Source of the DNA: Scleromatobacter sp964418745
Lineage (GTDB): Bacteria > Pseudomonadota > Gammaproteobacteria > Burkholderiales > Burkholderiaceae_C
Assembly (NCBI GenBank): GCA_964418745.1
Contig: CAYQMX010000006.1
Location: 62,001 to 126,000 of the forward strand
Direction of reading: 5' to 3'
DNA length: 64,000 bases
Part shown: one piece after another, positions 1 through 9,516 of the stretch
Position numbering within the stretch: the first letter of the stretch is position 1
How the letters are laid out: each line of letters starts with the position of its first letter
Translations under genes and position numbers: made by a program
The notes under the pieces: model-generated
The model's input: only the letters and a program-made list of their open reading frames with translations
Database searches by the model: none
What the model was told of the DNA's origin: nothing

Positions 1-571
1 GGACTATTACCTTTCTCACCTTCCCGGACTCAGTAAGCGGCCCTTGACCGATGAATTTCGTAAGTCGGTAAGAGAAATTTATCAGGGCCTCCACTTCCTC
101 TTGCCGAACCTTGTTCACCGCTGTACGGTAGAGACCATTTACCGAGAAAAGGAGTTCGTCAGTGACGAGGTGCTGCTCCACTACCGGAATGTTGAGCTAA
201 AACCCATAAAAGGAGCATTGGATGCATTGAGAAGCAATAGCCCTGACCGGATTCAACTGTTCGATGACCTCATGTCGAACGACGCCATCAAGGCACTGCA
301 AGACAGGCAGCAGCGAATGGGCGCGGAGAGCAAGAGAGACAGTAGTGACAAGCAGGGAGCGACCCGCCCGTTGACACCCGGAAGCGGCTCTGGCGAGACA
401 GTGTCGGAGTTTCCGCATCACGACATCTCAGTAGAGGAGATTCGCCACCAATGCGGTTTGTCTAAGGCGCTGTTCGGAGACGGCGATGTCTACCCGATGT
501 TGAAATCCAGGAAGCTTTTGGCCACACGCCTGGCATACGGCGAGCTGCCTCCTAACTTGTCGAGCGCATAG
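1..571 (+). CDS. TnsC-like transposition ATPase, C-terminal part only
   Basis: The reading frame is open from base 2, so the gene starts before the window. About 189 C-terminal residues are present and the AAA+ domain is not included. The stretch ending in ALRSNSPDRIQLFDDLM resembles the C-terminal helical part of TnsC proteins, where a short arginine/serine segment precedes a conserved YDDLL-type motif. TnsC couples the TnsD/TniQ target selector to the TnsA/B transposase. The stop codon lies 1 bp before the TnsD-like gene, as expected in a tns operon. The residues after about 100 look disordered, with a final helix. The call rests mainly on position and a weak motif, so the family is likely but not certain. 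Confidence 0.5.
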   Translation, partial: DYYLSHLPGLSKRPLTDEFRKSVREIYQGLHFLLPNLVHRCTVETIYREKEFVSDEVLLHYRNVELKPIKGALDALRSNSPDRIQLFDDLMSNDAIKALQDRQQRMGAESKRDSSDKQGATRPLTPGSGSGETVSEFPHHDISVEEIRHQCGLSKALFGDGDVYPMLKSRKLLATRLAYGELPPNLSSA

Positions 572-572
572 C

Positions 573-1964
573 ATGCTCCGAGAGCTGCGCTCGCCAATAC
601 CCATCGCGGTGCTTCCAGGCGAGTCACTGGTGTCGTTCCTGGGCCGATGGTTCTTTGCTACCGGCTTGCCGTCGTCTCGATTGTTTGTGCAGGCGATAGC
701 AGGAGAAGGCAGGCGTCGTCTTTCACCGGGATTGCCGAGTCGTCTGGATTGGGTGGTGAGGCATGTCGACGCTTTTAGGAGCCACTCCGCCGAAGACATG
801 GTTTCCCAGTTCACCTTCGCGCCGCTTTATCGACCGTTTTTGGAACCTGCGACCTGGCTCGCGGTCAAATATCAGCTTGCCACCGGCAGCAACCGCGACG
901 CGCGGATGCTTTTGGGGCTAGCGCGAGGTGGAGGAGAGACACGCGCTCTCCTTCATTGCAGCGAATGCATTGGCGCTCAAATATCAGGCTTTGGTCTGCC
1001 CTACTGGCGGCATGAGTTCGCGCTTCCCTACGTGACCGTTTGCCCTGTCCATCGTCGTGAGTTGAAGCCATCCAAGGCGAACACAAACCTTCGGCTGGGG
1101 CCCCACACATTGTTGGCCCCGCCGCCCGCCGCCCCGCAGCTCGAGCCATCGGTCATTACTTCCGCCGACGCATCGATAACCAGCGCAGCTTATCGACTCT
1201 CAAAGCTCGTTTGTGACCTGCAGGCTGCCGCCCCACTTCCTCTCAGCCGAGAACTGCTGGCTCAAACTTACCGGACTCGGCTCGCGGAAATCGGTCTTGC
1301 GAATTTTGGTGGAAGGGTAGAGAGGAATGAGCTCTACAAACGGCTTGGTCAACGCTGGGGTACGCATGGCGCGCTCAGTTGCTGCTCGGGTAGAGACGTG
1401 CCTGCCTGGCTGCCGTCGCTGTATGCGGATGGAAAGGTTGCAATCCGTTCACCGCTGCAGCATCTGCTGCTCATTGGGTTTCTCTTCGAAGACGTTCATT
1501 CGTGGAAAGAGGCGATTTCAAAGACCGTCGACGGGATGAGCTGCATACTGAGTCAGACTCCTGTCGTTGTCGAGAACGGCCCTCTCGTTGGCACGCAGCG
1601 CGTGCGACTGGAGCCCTGGGTCTCTCTCCCGTCCCGGAAGTGTCTTGGACGCGCGTTGAACACGCGAGCCATCGAACTCTTAAGAGAAGGCTTGCCCGTC
1701 CGCACGATTTCCTCTTTAACGGGTGATAGCGTTGCTTCGCTCTACCGAGGCCTTCATAGGAACCCTCAGCTCGCCAAGGAGTGGGCGCTGGCCGCCTTTG
1801 CCGAGCGCGCCGCGCTGGCCAAAAGGACTAGCAATGCATCGCCGTCAGCAGATTCTCATAACGTTGCTTCGCGAACAGCTGCCAAGAAGTGGCTCTATCG
1901 TCACCGGCGGACTTTCGTTGCCGTTGGCTCCAGTCCTAAGCGCGCTGAGCATGAGAATCGTTGA
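573..1964 (+). CDS. tniQ: TnsD/TniQ family transposon target-selection protein
   Basis: This 463-residue protein has the TniQ arrangement. An N-terminal PGESLVSFLGRW segment is followed by a zinc finger with Cys129, Cys132, Cys157 and His160 (HCSEC...CPVH). A TnsD-like middle region contains WLPSLYADGK and SPLQHLLLIGFL. A C-terminal helix-turn-helix lies around residues 370-400 (LNTRAIELLREGLPVRTISSLTG). TnsD recognises a specific attachment site and recruits TnsC; the length is close to Tn7 TnsD and longer than Tn5053-type TniQ. The ATG follows the upstream stop by 1 bp, implying translational coupling with the TnsC-like gene. It probably marks the end of the transposition operon, since the next genes are on the other strand. 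Confidence 0.85.
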   Translation: MLRELRSPIPIAVLPGESLVSFLGRWFFATGLPSSRLFVQAIAGEGRRRLSPGLPSRLDWVVRHVDAFRSHSAEDMVSQFTFAPLYRPFLEPATWLAVKYQLATGSNRDARMLLGLARGGGETRALLHCSECIGAQISGFGLPYWRHEFALPYVTVCPVHRRELKPSKANTNLRLGPHTLLAPPPAAPQLEPSVITSADASITSAAYRLSKLVCDLQAAAPLPLSRELLAQTYRTRLAEIGLANFGGRVERNELYKRLGQRWGTHGALSCCSGRDVPAWLPSLYADGKVAIRSPLQHLLLIGFLFEDVHSWKEAISKTVDGMSCILSQTPVVVENGPLVGTQRVRLEPWVSLPSRKCLGRALNTRAIELLREGLPVRTISSLTGDSVASLYRGLHRNPQLAKEWALAAFAERAALAKRTSNASPSADSHNVASRTAAKKWLYRHRRTFVAVGSSPKRAEHENR

Positions 1965-2134
1965 GGTTGCGCGCAAACACACTCGCTATGGCCCGAGGAG
2001 GGAGTAGCTGCGGAGCGCGTTTCCATCAGCTGGCTGCCCTCGGTCGCTGGCATAGGCATGTGAAATACCTCCCGGACGATGATGATGGCTTCGCCGCGGG
2101 AGCCCTTCGCCTCGAAGCGTTCAACGTTTGACAT
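1901..2134 (-). CDS. Possible small protein or gene remnant
   Basis: A 77-residue frame begins SNVERFEAKGSRGEAIIIVREV, which reads like the N-terminus of small conserved bacterial proteins of unknown function. The rest (about residue 28 onward) has no recognisable pattern, and its last 64 bp overlap the tniQ 3' end on the other strand. Only a weak purine-rich stretch precedes the ATG. It may be the remnant of a gene truncated at a module junction. It could also be noise. Confidence 0.25.
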   Translation of the reverse strand: MSNVERFEAKGSRGEAIIIVREVFHMPMPATEGSQLMETRSAATPSSGHSECVCAQPQRFSCSARLGLEPTATKVRR

Positions 2135-2220
2135 AGCCCATATCTTACGAGTGGCAAACAGATGAGCATGAGCGCCTCTCGCAGTTCCGCCCATTCGTGA
2201 AGGACTGAACCCGCTGACCA

Positions 2221-3501
2221 TTACCGCTCTTGTGGCGCCTTCCAGAGCTTCAGTTTGTCCAGCGCGTCGACTTCTCCGATGAGCTCCCACGCCTCGGCAA
2301 GGCGTGAACGCATGTGTTCTTGTTCGCCTTCCGGCAAACGCTCGATTTCGGCCCGCGCCGCGTAAAGGTAGGCCTGGATGCTTCGGGTCTGTTCCCAGGA
2401 CGCGATGGCAGCGAGCAGGTCTTGTTGCGCGTCCTGCCGTGCCTTCGCCCTGCGTGCGCGCTCAGCCTCTTGACGCTCTAGCTCGCGCTGCCTTTCCCAC
2501 TCGAGACGCTTCTCTTCCGCCTTACGGTTCGCCTCCTCGGTGCGTTGCGCTATGTCGGGCGCAACCGACCTTAGAGTCTTAACGACCTCGGGGACTAACG
2601 AGGCGAACTGGCCTGGCTTGCGCTCTGACCATCGCTGCGTCCAAGGCGCACGCCAAGCCTTTGAATATGCCAGCAGCCCAAGGCGCCCGGTCGGGAGCTC
2701 GCGAGTGGTCCGCCAGTAGCGCGGGTCCGCAAAACGGCGCAGCTGCTCCGTCGACATGTCGCGTACAGCGATGTACTTGCTGTTCCCGAGGCTCACCATC
2801 TCGACAAACTCCGTCGTCTCAAAGAGTGTCAGCCCGATGAGCGCGTCGCCGATGAAGACCGTTGTGGCCTGGTCGGGAGACCATACGTGGTGAAGGTAGC
2901 CTTGCTTGCGCGGAACCTCCCGCACATCGAGGTCCCTGCGGGATTGCGACGCACCGGGTGCGAGCACGACGCGGTGGCCCGCCTTCGTCAGTGCTCCGAA
3001 GAGCGCGTCCGCCGCGTCAAGCGCGGAGTCGAGAAGGGCCTCGGACACGACGACATCGACTAGATGGCGTTTAAACGGGCGGAGGTGCCCGGTATCGTCG
3101 GGCCTGCGCGTCTTCAAAAAGTGCTGCTTGACGTCGACTACCAGCTCGTGCCGCTGGGGCTTGGCCGGTGTCGTGATAGGCGCTGTCGGCATGGGGGTCA
3201 CCCGGGACGCGCGTCGTTTGCGAGCTACCGAGGTGCGCTCGGTCGTGGTTAGCGGCAACCCAGCGCGCCATTCAGTGAGGTCGCCCGGTCTGGCCGGAGG
3301 CAAGTCAGGCTTGGGAGACGCCTTGCCGTATTCCAACTTGGCCCAGTGACCGCGTTCCGGGCGCGGAACCCGTAGCTCAATGCAGACCCTTGCCAAGTAG
3401 CTCGATGAGACCTTGTAGCGTTCAGCGAGCTTCAGCATGGGCTCTCGCCACACCTGTTCGTACAGCTCTTCCCGCGTCACTGGGGCAAGATTTGATTCCA
3501 T
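2221..3501 (-). CDS. Helix-turn-helix protein with C-terminal coiled coil
   Basis: I do not recognise a named function. Residues about 8-50 (REELYEQVWREPMLKLAERY, then YLARVCIELRVPRPERGHWA) form a clear helix-turn-helix in which a short recognition helix follows a proline/glycine turn; this N-terminus is common in widely spread bacterial proteins annotated only as hypothetical. The middle (about 130-300) is mixed alpha/beta. Residues about 320-400 are a highly charged helix rich in Glu, Arg, Lys and Gln. The ATG at 3501 was chosen; a GTG four codons upstream is also open. It stands alone on the minus strand after the YhaNO operon and its terminator hairpin overlaps this gene's 5' region. A DNA-binding or nucleic-acid sensing role is inference. 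Confidence 0.75.
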   Translation of the reverse strand: MESNLAPVTREELYEQVWREPMLKLAERYKVSSSYLARVCIELRVPRPERGHWAKLEYGKASPKPDLPPARPGDLTEWRAGLPLTTTERTSVARKRRASRVTPMPTAPITTPAKPQRHELVVDVKQHFLKTRRPDDTGHLRPFKRHLVDVVVSEALLDSALDAADALFGALTKAGHRVVLAPGASQSRRDLDVREVPRKQGYLHHVWSPDQATTVFIGDALIGLTLFETTEFVEMVSLGNSKYIAVRDMSTEQLRRFADPRYWRTTRELPTGRLGLLAYSKAWRAPWTQRWSERKPGQFASLVPEVVKTLRSVAPDIAQRTEEANRKAEEKRLEWERQRELERQEAERARRAKARQDAQQDLLAAIASWEQTRSIQAYLYAARAEIERLPEGEQEHMRSRLAEAWELIGEVDALDKLKLWKAPQER

Positions 3502-3511
3502 GTTCGTGCGC

Positions 3512-3541
3512 ACAAAGAAGACCCCGGCCGCTGGCCGGGGT
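3512..3541 (-). terminator. Rho-independent terminator after the yhaN-like gene
   Basis: ACCCCGGCC and GGCCGGGGT (3521-3541) form a perfect 9-bp stem around a 3-nt loop. On the minus strand it is followed by TCTTCTTT, the expected U-rich tract. It would end transcription coming from the yhaO/yhaN-like genes just before the next minus-strand gene. Confidence 0.65.
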
Positions 3542-3682
3542 GGAACCTCGTTGCTGTCATCAACGACGAGGCCTGCTTAGGGAGGAAAAGCAGGGGGCGC
3601 GTCGCCGTGCCCGTCGTCAGTCTACAGCGGTGCGCGTGTTTAGCGGATTCGACGAGGTTCCCCCAAAACGAGTTCCTTCTTT

Positions 3683-6600
3683 CTAGACCGCAACGACCTC
3701 TCGCTCTAGCCGCACGACATTGGCGCTTGGACCAAAGACCTCGGCCACGAGCGGGAGCAGGTGGTCGTGGTGGGTCAAGAACACCACCTGTGTCAAGCGA
3801 GAGAGGTCGCGCAGCGCCTCAAGGCCAGCTCTTGACCGTGCGTCGTCGAAGTTGATGAACAGGTCATCCGCGATGAAGGGGAGGGGCTTCTTGTGCTTCA
3901 GTTGAAGCTCTAGGGCAGCGATGCGTAGCGAGAGGAACAACTGGTCTCGCGTGCCTTCGCTGAGGCCACTGACCTCAACCGACGCACCGGTGTTGCGTCT
4001 AGCGTAGAGGGCAGGCGGGTTCGCTTCGGTATTCACGCCCAGCTTCGAAAAGTCGCCTAGCGTCAGCCCAGAAAAGATTTCGCCAGCACGCTTGAGCATG
4101 GGGCCTTGCTTCTGGTCGCGATACCTGTCCGTTGCCCATTTGAGCAGCCGAGCTGCGGTCGCTGCCTCCAGATACTGCTCAGCGACCTCTCCCATTGTCG
4201 CCAAGGCCTCCTGGCGCATGGCTTCGGCGACCGCGGCGTTGGCGCTGCCGTTGATGGCGTCGAAGGTCTGCTTGGCCGTGACTTGGGCCTGCATTGCTTG
4301 TCCGCGCTTGTCGTTAGCAGATGCCAGCTCGCGCTTGGCCTCTTCGTGGAGACCAGGAACCTCGGCCGGGTTGAACTCGGCGACTTCCGCGGCGAGCACT
4401 TCATGGCTCAGGCCATCCCCATCGCGAATGAGGACGGCGCGGGCCTTCTCAAGTGCTTCCATCAATGACCGACGCTTATCCGAGCGCTGGGCGATGGGTA
4501 GAGCGTCGTCAATTGACTCTGAGCCGGCGGACAGCAGAAGAGGGCGGATGCGGGCTTCGGCCGCCGCCACGCTCGTATCGGCGTCCTTCTTCTTGGACTT
4601 GGCAGTACGCCGCGCTTCGTCAGCCCGTTCGACTGCCTTCGCATCCTCCCGGGCGGCTGCCAGACGCTGCATCAGTTGCTTTGCGACCTCGGGCCAGTCC
4701 TCCAACGCCAGTAGGCCAGGAGCCAGCGCTGTGGCCAGGCTCCGGGCAGAGCTTTCGAGCGCCTTGAGGTCGTCCTCCATGGCGTCGATTCGCTTGACTT
4801 GCAAGTCCTCCGCTCCTGCTAAATGCTGGGCGATGCTGGTGGCAAGGTCAACCGAGGCTTCGACCTCCGCGAGAGTCGTGGTGCTGCTGGTCAGATTCGC
4901 CTCGCGAAGTGCGGTGTCCCACTGCGACTTCCACTCGTCATAGGCTGCGGTTGCACGGTCTAACTTGGCTTGAGCCGTCGTCTGAGCGCTCTCCGCCAGC
5001 AACTGCTGTTTCTCCAGGCCTTCTTTCGTCACGTTGCGCCGCTCAGCTTCGGCAACAAACGACTCGGCGTCGGCGATGAGGGATTGCAGGTCCTCAGCCG
5101 CGGGGACCACGAGGGCACCTTTCAGGGCCGTCAAGAGTTGGGCGATTGCTTCTGAGCTGGCCTGCCTAAGGTCTGCCAGGTCGTTTTGGTGACGCTCCAG
5201 GGCATCCTTTGCATCGAGTGCCTCCTGACGCTTCACGAGCCAAGCAGCCATGTCATCAAGGGGCATGTCGGGAATGCCCGCCGACACCGCGAGCTGCTGC
5301 CAGCCCGCTTCGACCGCGTCATGCTCCTTCTTGCGGTCGTCGAGCGTGCTCCGCTTTCGTGTCACGTCGGCTTGAGCGCCTTCCAGCTGATTTCTCAAAG
5401 CTTGGAGGTTCGCGGCCGCTTGCGTCGTGTCAAGCCGCGCGTCCACGAGTTCGTCGGACAGGCGAATGGTGCCGTCTACGATGGGCGCGCCCTGCTCAAG
5501 CGAGATGGAGCCATCCTTGATGTCCCCCCACGCTTGGTCTCGACGACCGCGCTCGGCCATGACCTCAGCGGTCGTTACGATTTTCGTGCCGCCAACGAAC
5601 TGCTTTACCTTCAGCTCGAAGTCTTCTGCGTCCGCTTGGGCTTGCGCCAGAGCATCCTCAGCGTTGGAGACTGCACTTGTCCGTTCCGACCTTTCCCGCA
5701 GAATCGCCATGACCCGCGCGGCGGAGGGCAAGGTGAGCGCTCGTAGCTCTTTGATGGGCCTGGTCCACTGTCCGAGCGCGTCCAGCGCTTCCTCAAGCTT
5801 CCGCTCGGCGGTGGCAACACTTCGCGCCAGCCCGCTCTCGCGATTGCGGTTTCCCTTGAGACCTTGGGCTTCCGACAATGCATGCCTGAGCGCTGCGGGA
5901 ACAACCGTCTGAGTCGAGCCTGCCAGCTGAGTTTTGAGCCTCTCGATGTCGCGCTTCTTCTCTTCCAATGCCTCGGTGCCGCTGCTGACGGCCTGCTCGA
6001 GTGCGCCGTGGCTGCGAAGCAGATTGGTGACCGTCTTAAGAGACAAGGTCTTGGGCAGCGCCGCTTGCAGAGCTTCGACGTCCGTGGGCCAACCGAGCTG
6101 AGATGCTGCATCGAAGGCAGCCGTGAGGAGGCGGTCCCTCTCGGCCTTGCGCATGGGCAAATCCCTTGGGTGATGGACGCAGGCGCCACGCATTCGGTCA
6201 AGCTCCTCTACCTCGCTTGCGAGGCCGAGAATGGCATCGTCAGTCGTGAGCGCAGAGCGTGCGGCTTCCCTCGCCTCAAGGTCGGACGCCCTCTCTTCGG
6301 CAACCTTCAAAGCTGCTGCGATGTCAGCGCGAGCTTGGACGAGGTCATCGTAGGCGCTCGCCGGCAGTTCGGTGACCTCGCCGAGCGCATCGAGTTCGGC
6401 TTGGCGTGTCGTCAGCTCTTGCAGGTGTGGCGCCAGGCGCCGCACTCGCTCGAGTTTGGACTGAAGCGTCTCCAGGAGCTGTTGCTCGGTCTTGACCGCA
6501 GCAATCTCGTCTTCAACGGTCTGGAGAGCGTCCCGCGCTTCAACCCAGACCTTGGTGCGCACCAGGGCGCCCTTCAGTTCCGTAGAGGCTTGTGTGAGCC

Positions 6601-7156
6601 GCGCCTCGGCTTGGGCATATTCGCTCTTGCTTCCGCGCGGAGCCCACAGCGTGCCGGTCAGTTCCTCCAGCTGCTCTCGCATCGGGCCAAGGCTGCCGAC
6701 GCCAGCGGCGGACTCGAACAGTACTTGGCCGATACGGTCTGAGGCGTTAAGGATGCTCCGTCCACCCTCGACGAGTCGTTCGTGGTCGAGGCTGAACATT
6801 TGCTCATAAAACTCCTTGCTGATGCCGTCCACGGCCTCGGCCAAGAGGTCGTCTGACAGCTTCTCGTCGTCGGGCGTACGCAGCTGAGAGCGCCCCCGCG
6901 CGCGGTGGAAGACCGTCTGCGCCCCGTTGTGCTCCACGACGCCGCCGAGTCTCAGCTCTGCGACATCGTGGAGGAAGGACAGTGGCGTACGCAGCGGCAT
7001 ACCGAAGAGCAGCTCCACCACTGCGCTGCGGACCGTTGATTTCCCGGCCTCATTTGGCCCCACGATGACGTGGAAGTCGGTCTCAGCGGCGGGAAGGTCA
7101 ATTGGCTGACCGCTAAACTTTCCGTATTTCAGAAGCTCAAGCTGCTTGATGCGCAT
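3683..7156 (-). CDS. YhaN-like AAA/SMC-type ATPase (SbcC/Rad50 family)
   Basis: The 1157-residue protein has Rad50/SbcC architecture. Walker A GPNEAGKST lies at residues 33-41, and two long coiled-coil arms rich in Ala, Glu, Gln, Lys and Arg span about 170-990. An ABC signature region (SGLSEGTRDQLFLSL) is followed by Walker B PFIADDLFINFDD and a conserved LTHHDHL switch near the C-terminus. The N-terminal pattern, including FYEQMFSLDHERL and GRSILNASDRIGQVLFESAAG, is typical of the YhaN family. Its start lies 3 bp after the stop of the upstream metallophosphoesterase gene, with AGGGAG as ribosome-binding site. The two should form a Mre11-Rad50-like nuclease complex acting on DNA ends. Placement beside Wadjet suggests a defence or DNA-quality-control role (inference). 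Confidence 0.9.
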   Translation of the reverse strand: MRIKQLELLKYGKFSGQPIDLPAAETDFHVIVGPNEAGKSTVRSAVVELLFGMPLRTPLSFLHDVAELRLGGVVEHNGAQTVFHRARGRSQLRTPDDEKLSDDLLAEAVDGISKEFYEQMFSLDHERLVEGGRSILNASDRIGQVLFESAAGVGSLGPMREQLEELTGTLWAPRGSKSEYAQAEARLTQASTELKGALVRTKVWVEARDALQTVEDEIAAVKTEQQLLETLQSKLERVRRLAPHLQELTTRQAELDALGEVTELPASAYDDLVQARADIAAALKVAEERASDLEAREAARSALTTDDAILGLASEVEELDRMRGACVHHPRDLPMRKAERDRLLTAAFDAASQLGWPTDVEALQAALPKTLSLKTVTNLLRSHGALEQAVSSGTEALEEKKRDIERLKTQLAGSTQTVVPAALRHALSEAQGLKGNRNRESGLARSVATAERKLEEALDALGQWTRPIKELRALTLPSAARVMAILRERSERTSAVSNAEDALAQAQADAEDFELKVKQFVGGTKIVTTAEVMAERGRRDQAWGDIKDGSISLEQGAPIVDGTIRLSDELVDARLDTTQAAANLQALRNQLEGAQADVTRKRSTLDDRKKEHDAVEAGWQQLAVSAGIPDMPLDDMAAWLVKRQEALDAKDALERHQNDLADLRQASSEAIAQLLTALKGALVVPAAEDLQSLIADAESFVAEAERRNVTKEGLEKQQLLAESAQTTAQAKLDRATAAYDEWKSQWDTALREANLTSSTTTLAEVEASVDLATSIAQHLAGAEDLQVKRIDAMEDDLKALESSARSLATALAPGLLALEDWPEVAKQLMQRLAAAREDAKAVERADEARRTAKSKKKDADTSVAAAEARIRPLLLSAGSESIDDALPIAQRSDKRRSLMEALEKARAVLIRDGDGLSHEVLAAEVAEFNPAEVPGLHEEAKRELASANDKRGQAMQAQVTAKQTFDAINGSANAAVAEAMRQEALATMGEVAEQYLEAATAARLLKWATDRYRDQKQGPMLKRAGEIFSGLTLGDFSKLGVNTEANPPALYARRNTGASVEVSGLSEGTRDQLFLSLRIAALELQLKHKKPLPFIADDLFINFDDARSRAGLEALRDLSRLTQVVFLTHHDHLLPLVAEVFGPSANVVRLEREVVAV

Positions 7157-7159
7157 GGC

Positions 7160-8410
7160 TCAGTCTCCCTGGGCCAGACGCGCCATCAGGGCGGGACCGG
7201 CATGCTGGATGAGTGCGGCAAAGTCGCCAGCACGTGCCTTGGCGAGGAGTGGAGTCTCTTCCTTGACGTCGGAGGAAACTTTTCCGACGAAGGGCTGCAA
7301 TCCCTTTTCAAGTTGCGCCAGGAAGTCCTGGTCTGAAGCCGCAGAGACAAGGATTTCTTGGAGCTCAGCCAACGCCTCCATGTTCTCGTTCTGGCGCTGC
7401 TGCTTCGCGAGCGGCGAGGTGGCGACCTTGACCTTCTCCAACCAGAGCCTGTCGTTGCCGATGATGCCGATTTGGTTCAGTACCTCGGCGCGAAGCTCCT
7501 TGGCGCTGCCGAAGAACAATCCGTGTGCCGGCGTCTCTCCGACCACCGTCACGCGAACTGCGCGGGGGACATGGCTATCGGTTTCAAGCAGTTGCTCAAG
7601 CGACAAGCCGACCTGGCGAGACAGTTCGGCGATTGAAGAGCAGCCGCTGGCATCCACCTTGAGTGCCTCCCACCGAAGGACGTCGATGTACAGGCGCTCA
7701 ACCTTCGTCTCGCCGGCCTCCACGGTAACCAGAACAGCGCCTCGGCGCCCCGTCTCGCGAATGTGTCGGCCCTGCAGGTTCCCCGGAAAGACAATGGTGG
7801 ACGGCTCTGGCCAATGGGCAAACTCGTGGACGTGACCGAGCGCCCAGTAGTCGTAGCCCTTTGCGTGAAGTTCCGCCTTCGTACACGGCGCATAGTGCGC
7901 GTGAATAGTGCCGCCTTCGAGGCCGGTGTGCAGGACGCCGATGTTGTAGTGGCCGGCAACCGGGTCGTTGTAGCGAGACGCCAGGTTGTCTTTGACCTCC
8001 TTGTCCTTGAAGCTTTGCCCGTGCACTGCGACCTTGAGGTCATCGAGCACGTGGACTTCAGGCTTGCGCGACGTGAAGACCTTCACGTTGTCTGGAAGCG
8101 TGAGCTTCTTCGTCATCTCGCTTTCGGCGTCGTGGTTCCCATGGAGCAGGAACACACGGATGCCATGCTTCCGTAGGCGCCCCATCTGCTGGCTAAAGAA
8201 GATGCCAGTGTTGTGGTCCCGCCAGTTACCGTCGTAGAGGTCGCCGGCGATGATGAGGAAGTCGACTTCCTCTTCGACCGCCTTGTCGACCAGCTGCTTC
8301 AGCGCCTCGCGCGACGCGTTGCGAAGCTGCTCCGCGGGTGCGTCTGGATAGGCGCTCAGACCGTGGAGCGGGCTGTCCAAGTGAATGTCCGCCGCGTGGA
8401 TGAATTTCAT
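7160..8410 (-). CDS. YhaO-like metallophosphoesterase (SbcD/Mre11 family)
   Basis: The 416-residue protein carries all calcineurin-like phosphoesterase motifs near its start: D8-x-H10 (ADIHLDS), GDLYDG (56-61), GNHD (91-94), then VLHTGLEG and the GHVHE motif near residue 195. The remaining C-terminal 200 residues match the capping and partner-binding region of YhaO/SbcD proteins. It is expected to be the Mn-dependent nuclease subunit of the complex with the adjacent YhaN-like ATPase. The gene precedes yhaN with a 3-bp gap, so the two are co-transcribed. The WYL-type regulator gene lies 69 bp upstream on the same strand and may head the same transcript. Confidence 0.9.
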   Translation of the reverse strand: MKFIHAADIHLDSPLHGLSAYPDAPAEQLRNASREALKQLVDKAVEEEVDFLIIAGDLYDGNWRDHNTGIFFSQQMGRLRKHGIRVFLLHGNHDAESEMTKKLTLPDNVKVFTSRKPEVHVLDDLKVAVHGQSFKDKEVKDNLASRYNDPVAGHYNIGVLHTGLEGGTIHAHYAPCTKAELHAKGYDYWALGHVHEFAHWPEPSTIVFPGNLQGRHIRETGRRGAVLVTVEAGETKVERLYIDVLRWEALKVDASGCSSIAELSRQVGLSLEQLLETDSHVPRAVRVTVVGETPAHGLFFGSAKELRAEVLNQIGIIGNDRLWLEKVKVATSPLAKQQRQNENMEALAELQEILVSAASDQDFLAQLEKGLQPFVGKVSSDVKEETPLLAKARAGDFAALIQHAGPALMARLAQGD

Positions 8411-8479
8411 GTTCCTCCCTGATGCTGCTTTTCGGTGACTTTCATGGGCAGCTGCCTGCCCGGCCTTCGCTCTCGACTT

Positions 8480-9391
8480 CTATCGAGGTGAGGTTGATTT
8501 CGGCAGGTATGGCGCTATCGCTGCCTTGTTCTTAAGCACAATTTGTTGGACTTCTGGGCGAGCTTCTTGTCCGTCGAGGAGCCCCAGTCGCTTCAGCGCG
8601 TAGAACAATAGAGCTTGGCGACATTCGATGATGACGTGACCGTTGGTCATGCCGTAGTCAAGCTCGATGACCCTTTGGCTAGCTTCCGCCATCGATGGGT
8701 TGGGGGACAGCACGAGTTCGAGCTTGCGGTGCCACGCTTCGTCGTCGTCTGCGGCTTCGCCCGGGGTCTCCATCACTTCGATAGCCAGGATTCGAGCGAT
8801 GACGAAGTCCAAGAACTTCTCTCGCGCATGGCAGTACGCGCGCACATGCCACCTGAAGCCGTCGTAACCGAAGGCATGGGGAGATAGCTCTCGCCGTGTC
8901 GGCGTCAAAGAGCTCATTGACTGGTAAGTGACGGCGACCCTCAAATGCGCGCTGATTGAGCGCAGCAAGGGCGCAAGAACTTCGAAGGAGACCTGCCGCC
9001 CTGGGTTCGGTGCAATCTCCGTCGGAGGAGCCCAACCTAGGAAGCTCAGCTCGGGCTGCAGAACCCCAGCCTCTCGGGCCAGAAGCTCGTTGAGGTAGCG
9101 CTGAGGCTGGTTGCTGGGGTAGTGCGGCCGAAAGCTTGGAGCAGCCAGATAGACGCGCCCGCTGCGGTCGTAGATGGCGTTGTCAGGCGCCAGCTCGAGG
9201 TACTTGGCAATGTCGAGCGAGGCCTGGGGTACCGAAATACCAAAAAACGCTGTCAGGTCGACCCGATTGATGCGCCCATCCCATCGAAGGCGCCAGTCGA
9301 TAAATTCAAGTCGTCGGTCTTGGCCCCACCGCGACACGGAACGGGTCTCCGGAGCGGAGTCACGTGCGGGAGTGGCCATCTTCTTCGTCAT
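8480..9391 (-). CDS. WYL-domain transcriptional repressor (BrxR/CapW-like)
   Basis: The 303-residue protein begins with a winged helix (RRLEFIDWRLRWDGRINRVD, then LTAFFGISVPQASLDIAKYL), followed by a WYL-type domain (VTYQSMS...RRELSPHAFGYDGFRWHVRAYC) and a C-terminal WCX-like segment. This wHTH-WYL-WCX layout and the RL-EFID-RL-WDGRINR start are characteristic of BrxR and CapW, which repress promoters of phage-defence operons. It is transcribed divergently from jetA across about 125 bp containing an inverted repeat (9419-9449), so it probably controls the Wadjet operon and its own strand, including yhaO/yhaN. A second in-frame ATG at 9379, preceded by GAAGAAG, is an alternative start. WYL domains may sense nucleic acid or nucleotide ligands. 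Confidence 0.85.
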   Translation of the reverse strand: MTKKMATPARDSAPETRSVSRWGQDRRLEFIDWRLRWDGRINRVDLTAFFGISVPQASLDIAKYLELAPDNAIYDRSGRVYLAAPSFRPHYPSNQPQRYLNELLAREAGVLQPELSFLGWAPPTEIAPNPGRQVSFEVLAPLLRSISAHLRVAVTYQSMSSLTPTRRELSPHAFGYDGFRWHVRAYCHAREKFLDFVIARILAIEVMETPGEAADDDEAWHRKLELVLSPNPSMAEASQRVIELDYGMTNGHVIIECRQALLFYALKRLGLLDGQEARPEVQQIVLKNKAAIAPYLPKSTSPR

Positions 9392-9418
9392 GGTGAGAAG
9401 TATTACACGCGTCTAACC

Positions 9419-9449
9419 ACTATGCGTACAAAAAATAATCGCGTATAGT
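9419..9449. promoter_or_regulatory. Candidate operator in the divergent wyl/jetA promoter region
   Basis: The left arm ACTATGCG (9419-9426) and right arm CGCGTATAGT (9440-9449) form an imperfect inverted repeat around an A-rich core in the short gap between the repressor and jetA. A dimeric winged-helix repressor such as BrxR/CapW would bind such a site. TATAGT in the right arm could also act as a -10 element for jetA. Function is inferred from position and symmetry only. Confidence 0.5.
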
Positions 9450-9516
9450 CTTTAGTCGTGATGAGCCGGAACCGCAAACTGCCTACCTTTTGACCTACGC
9501 ACGCCGAGGAAGTCCT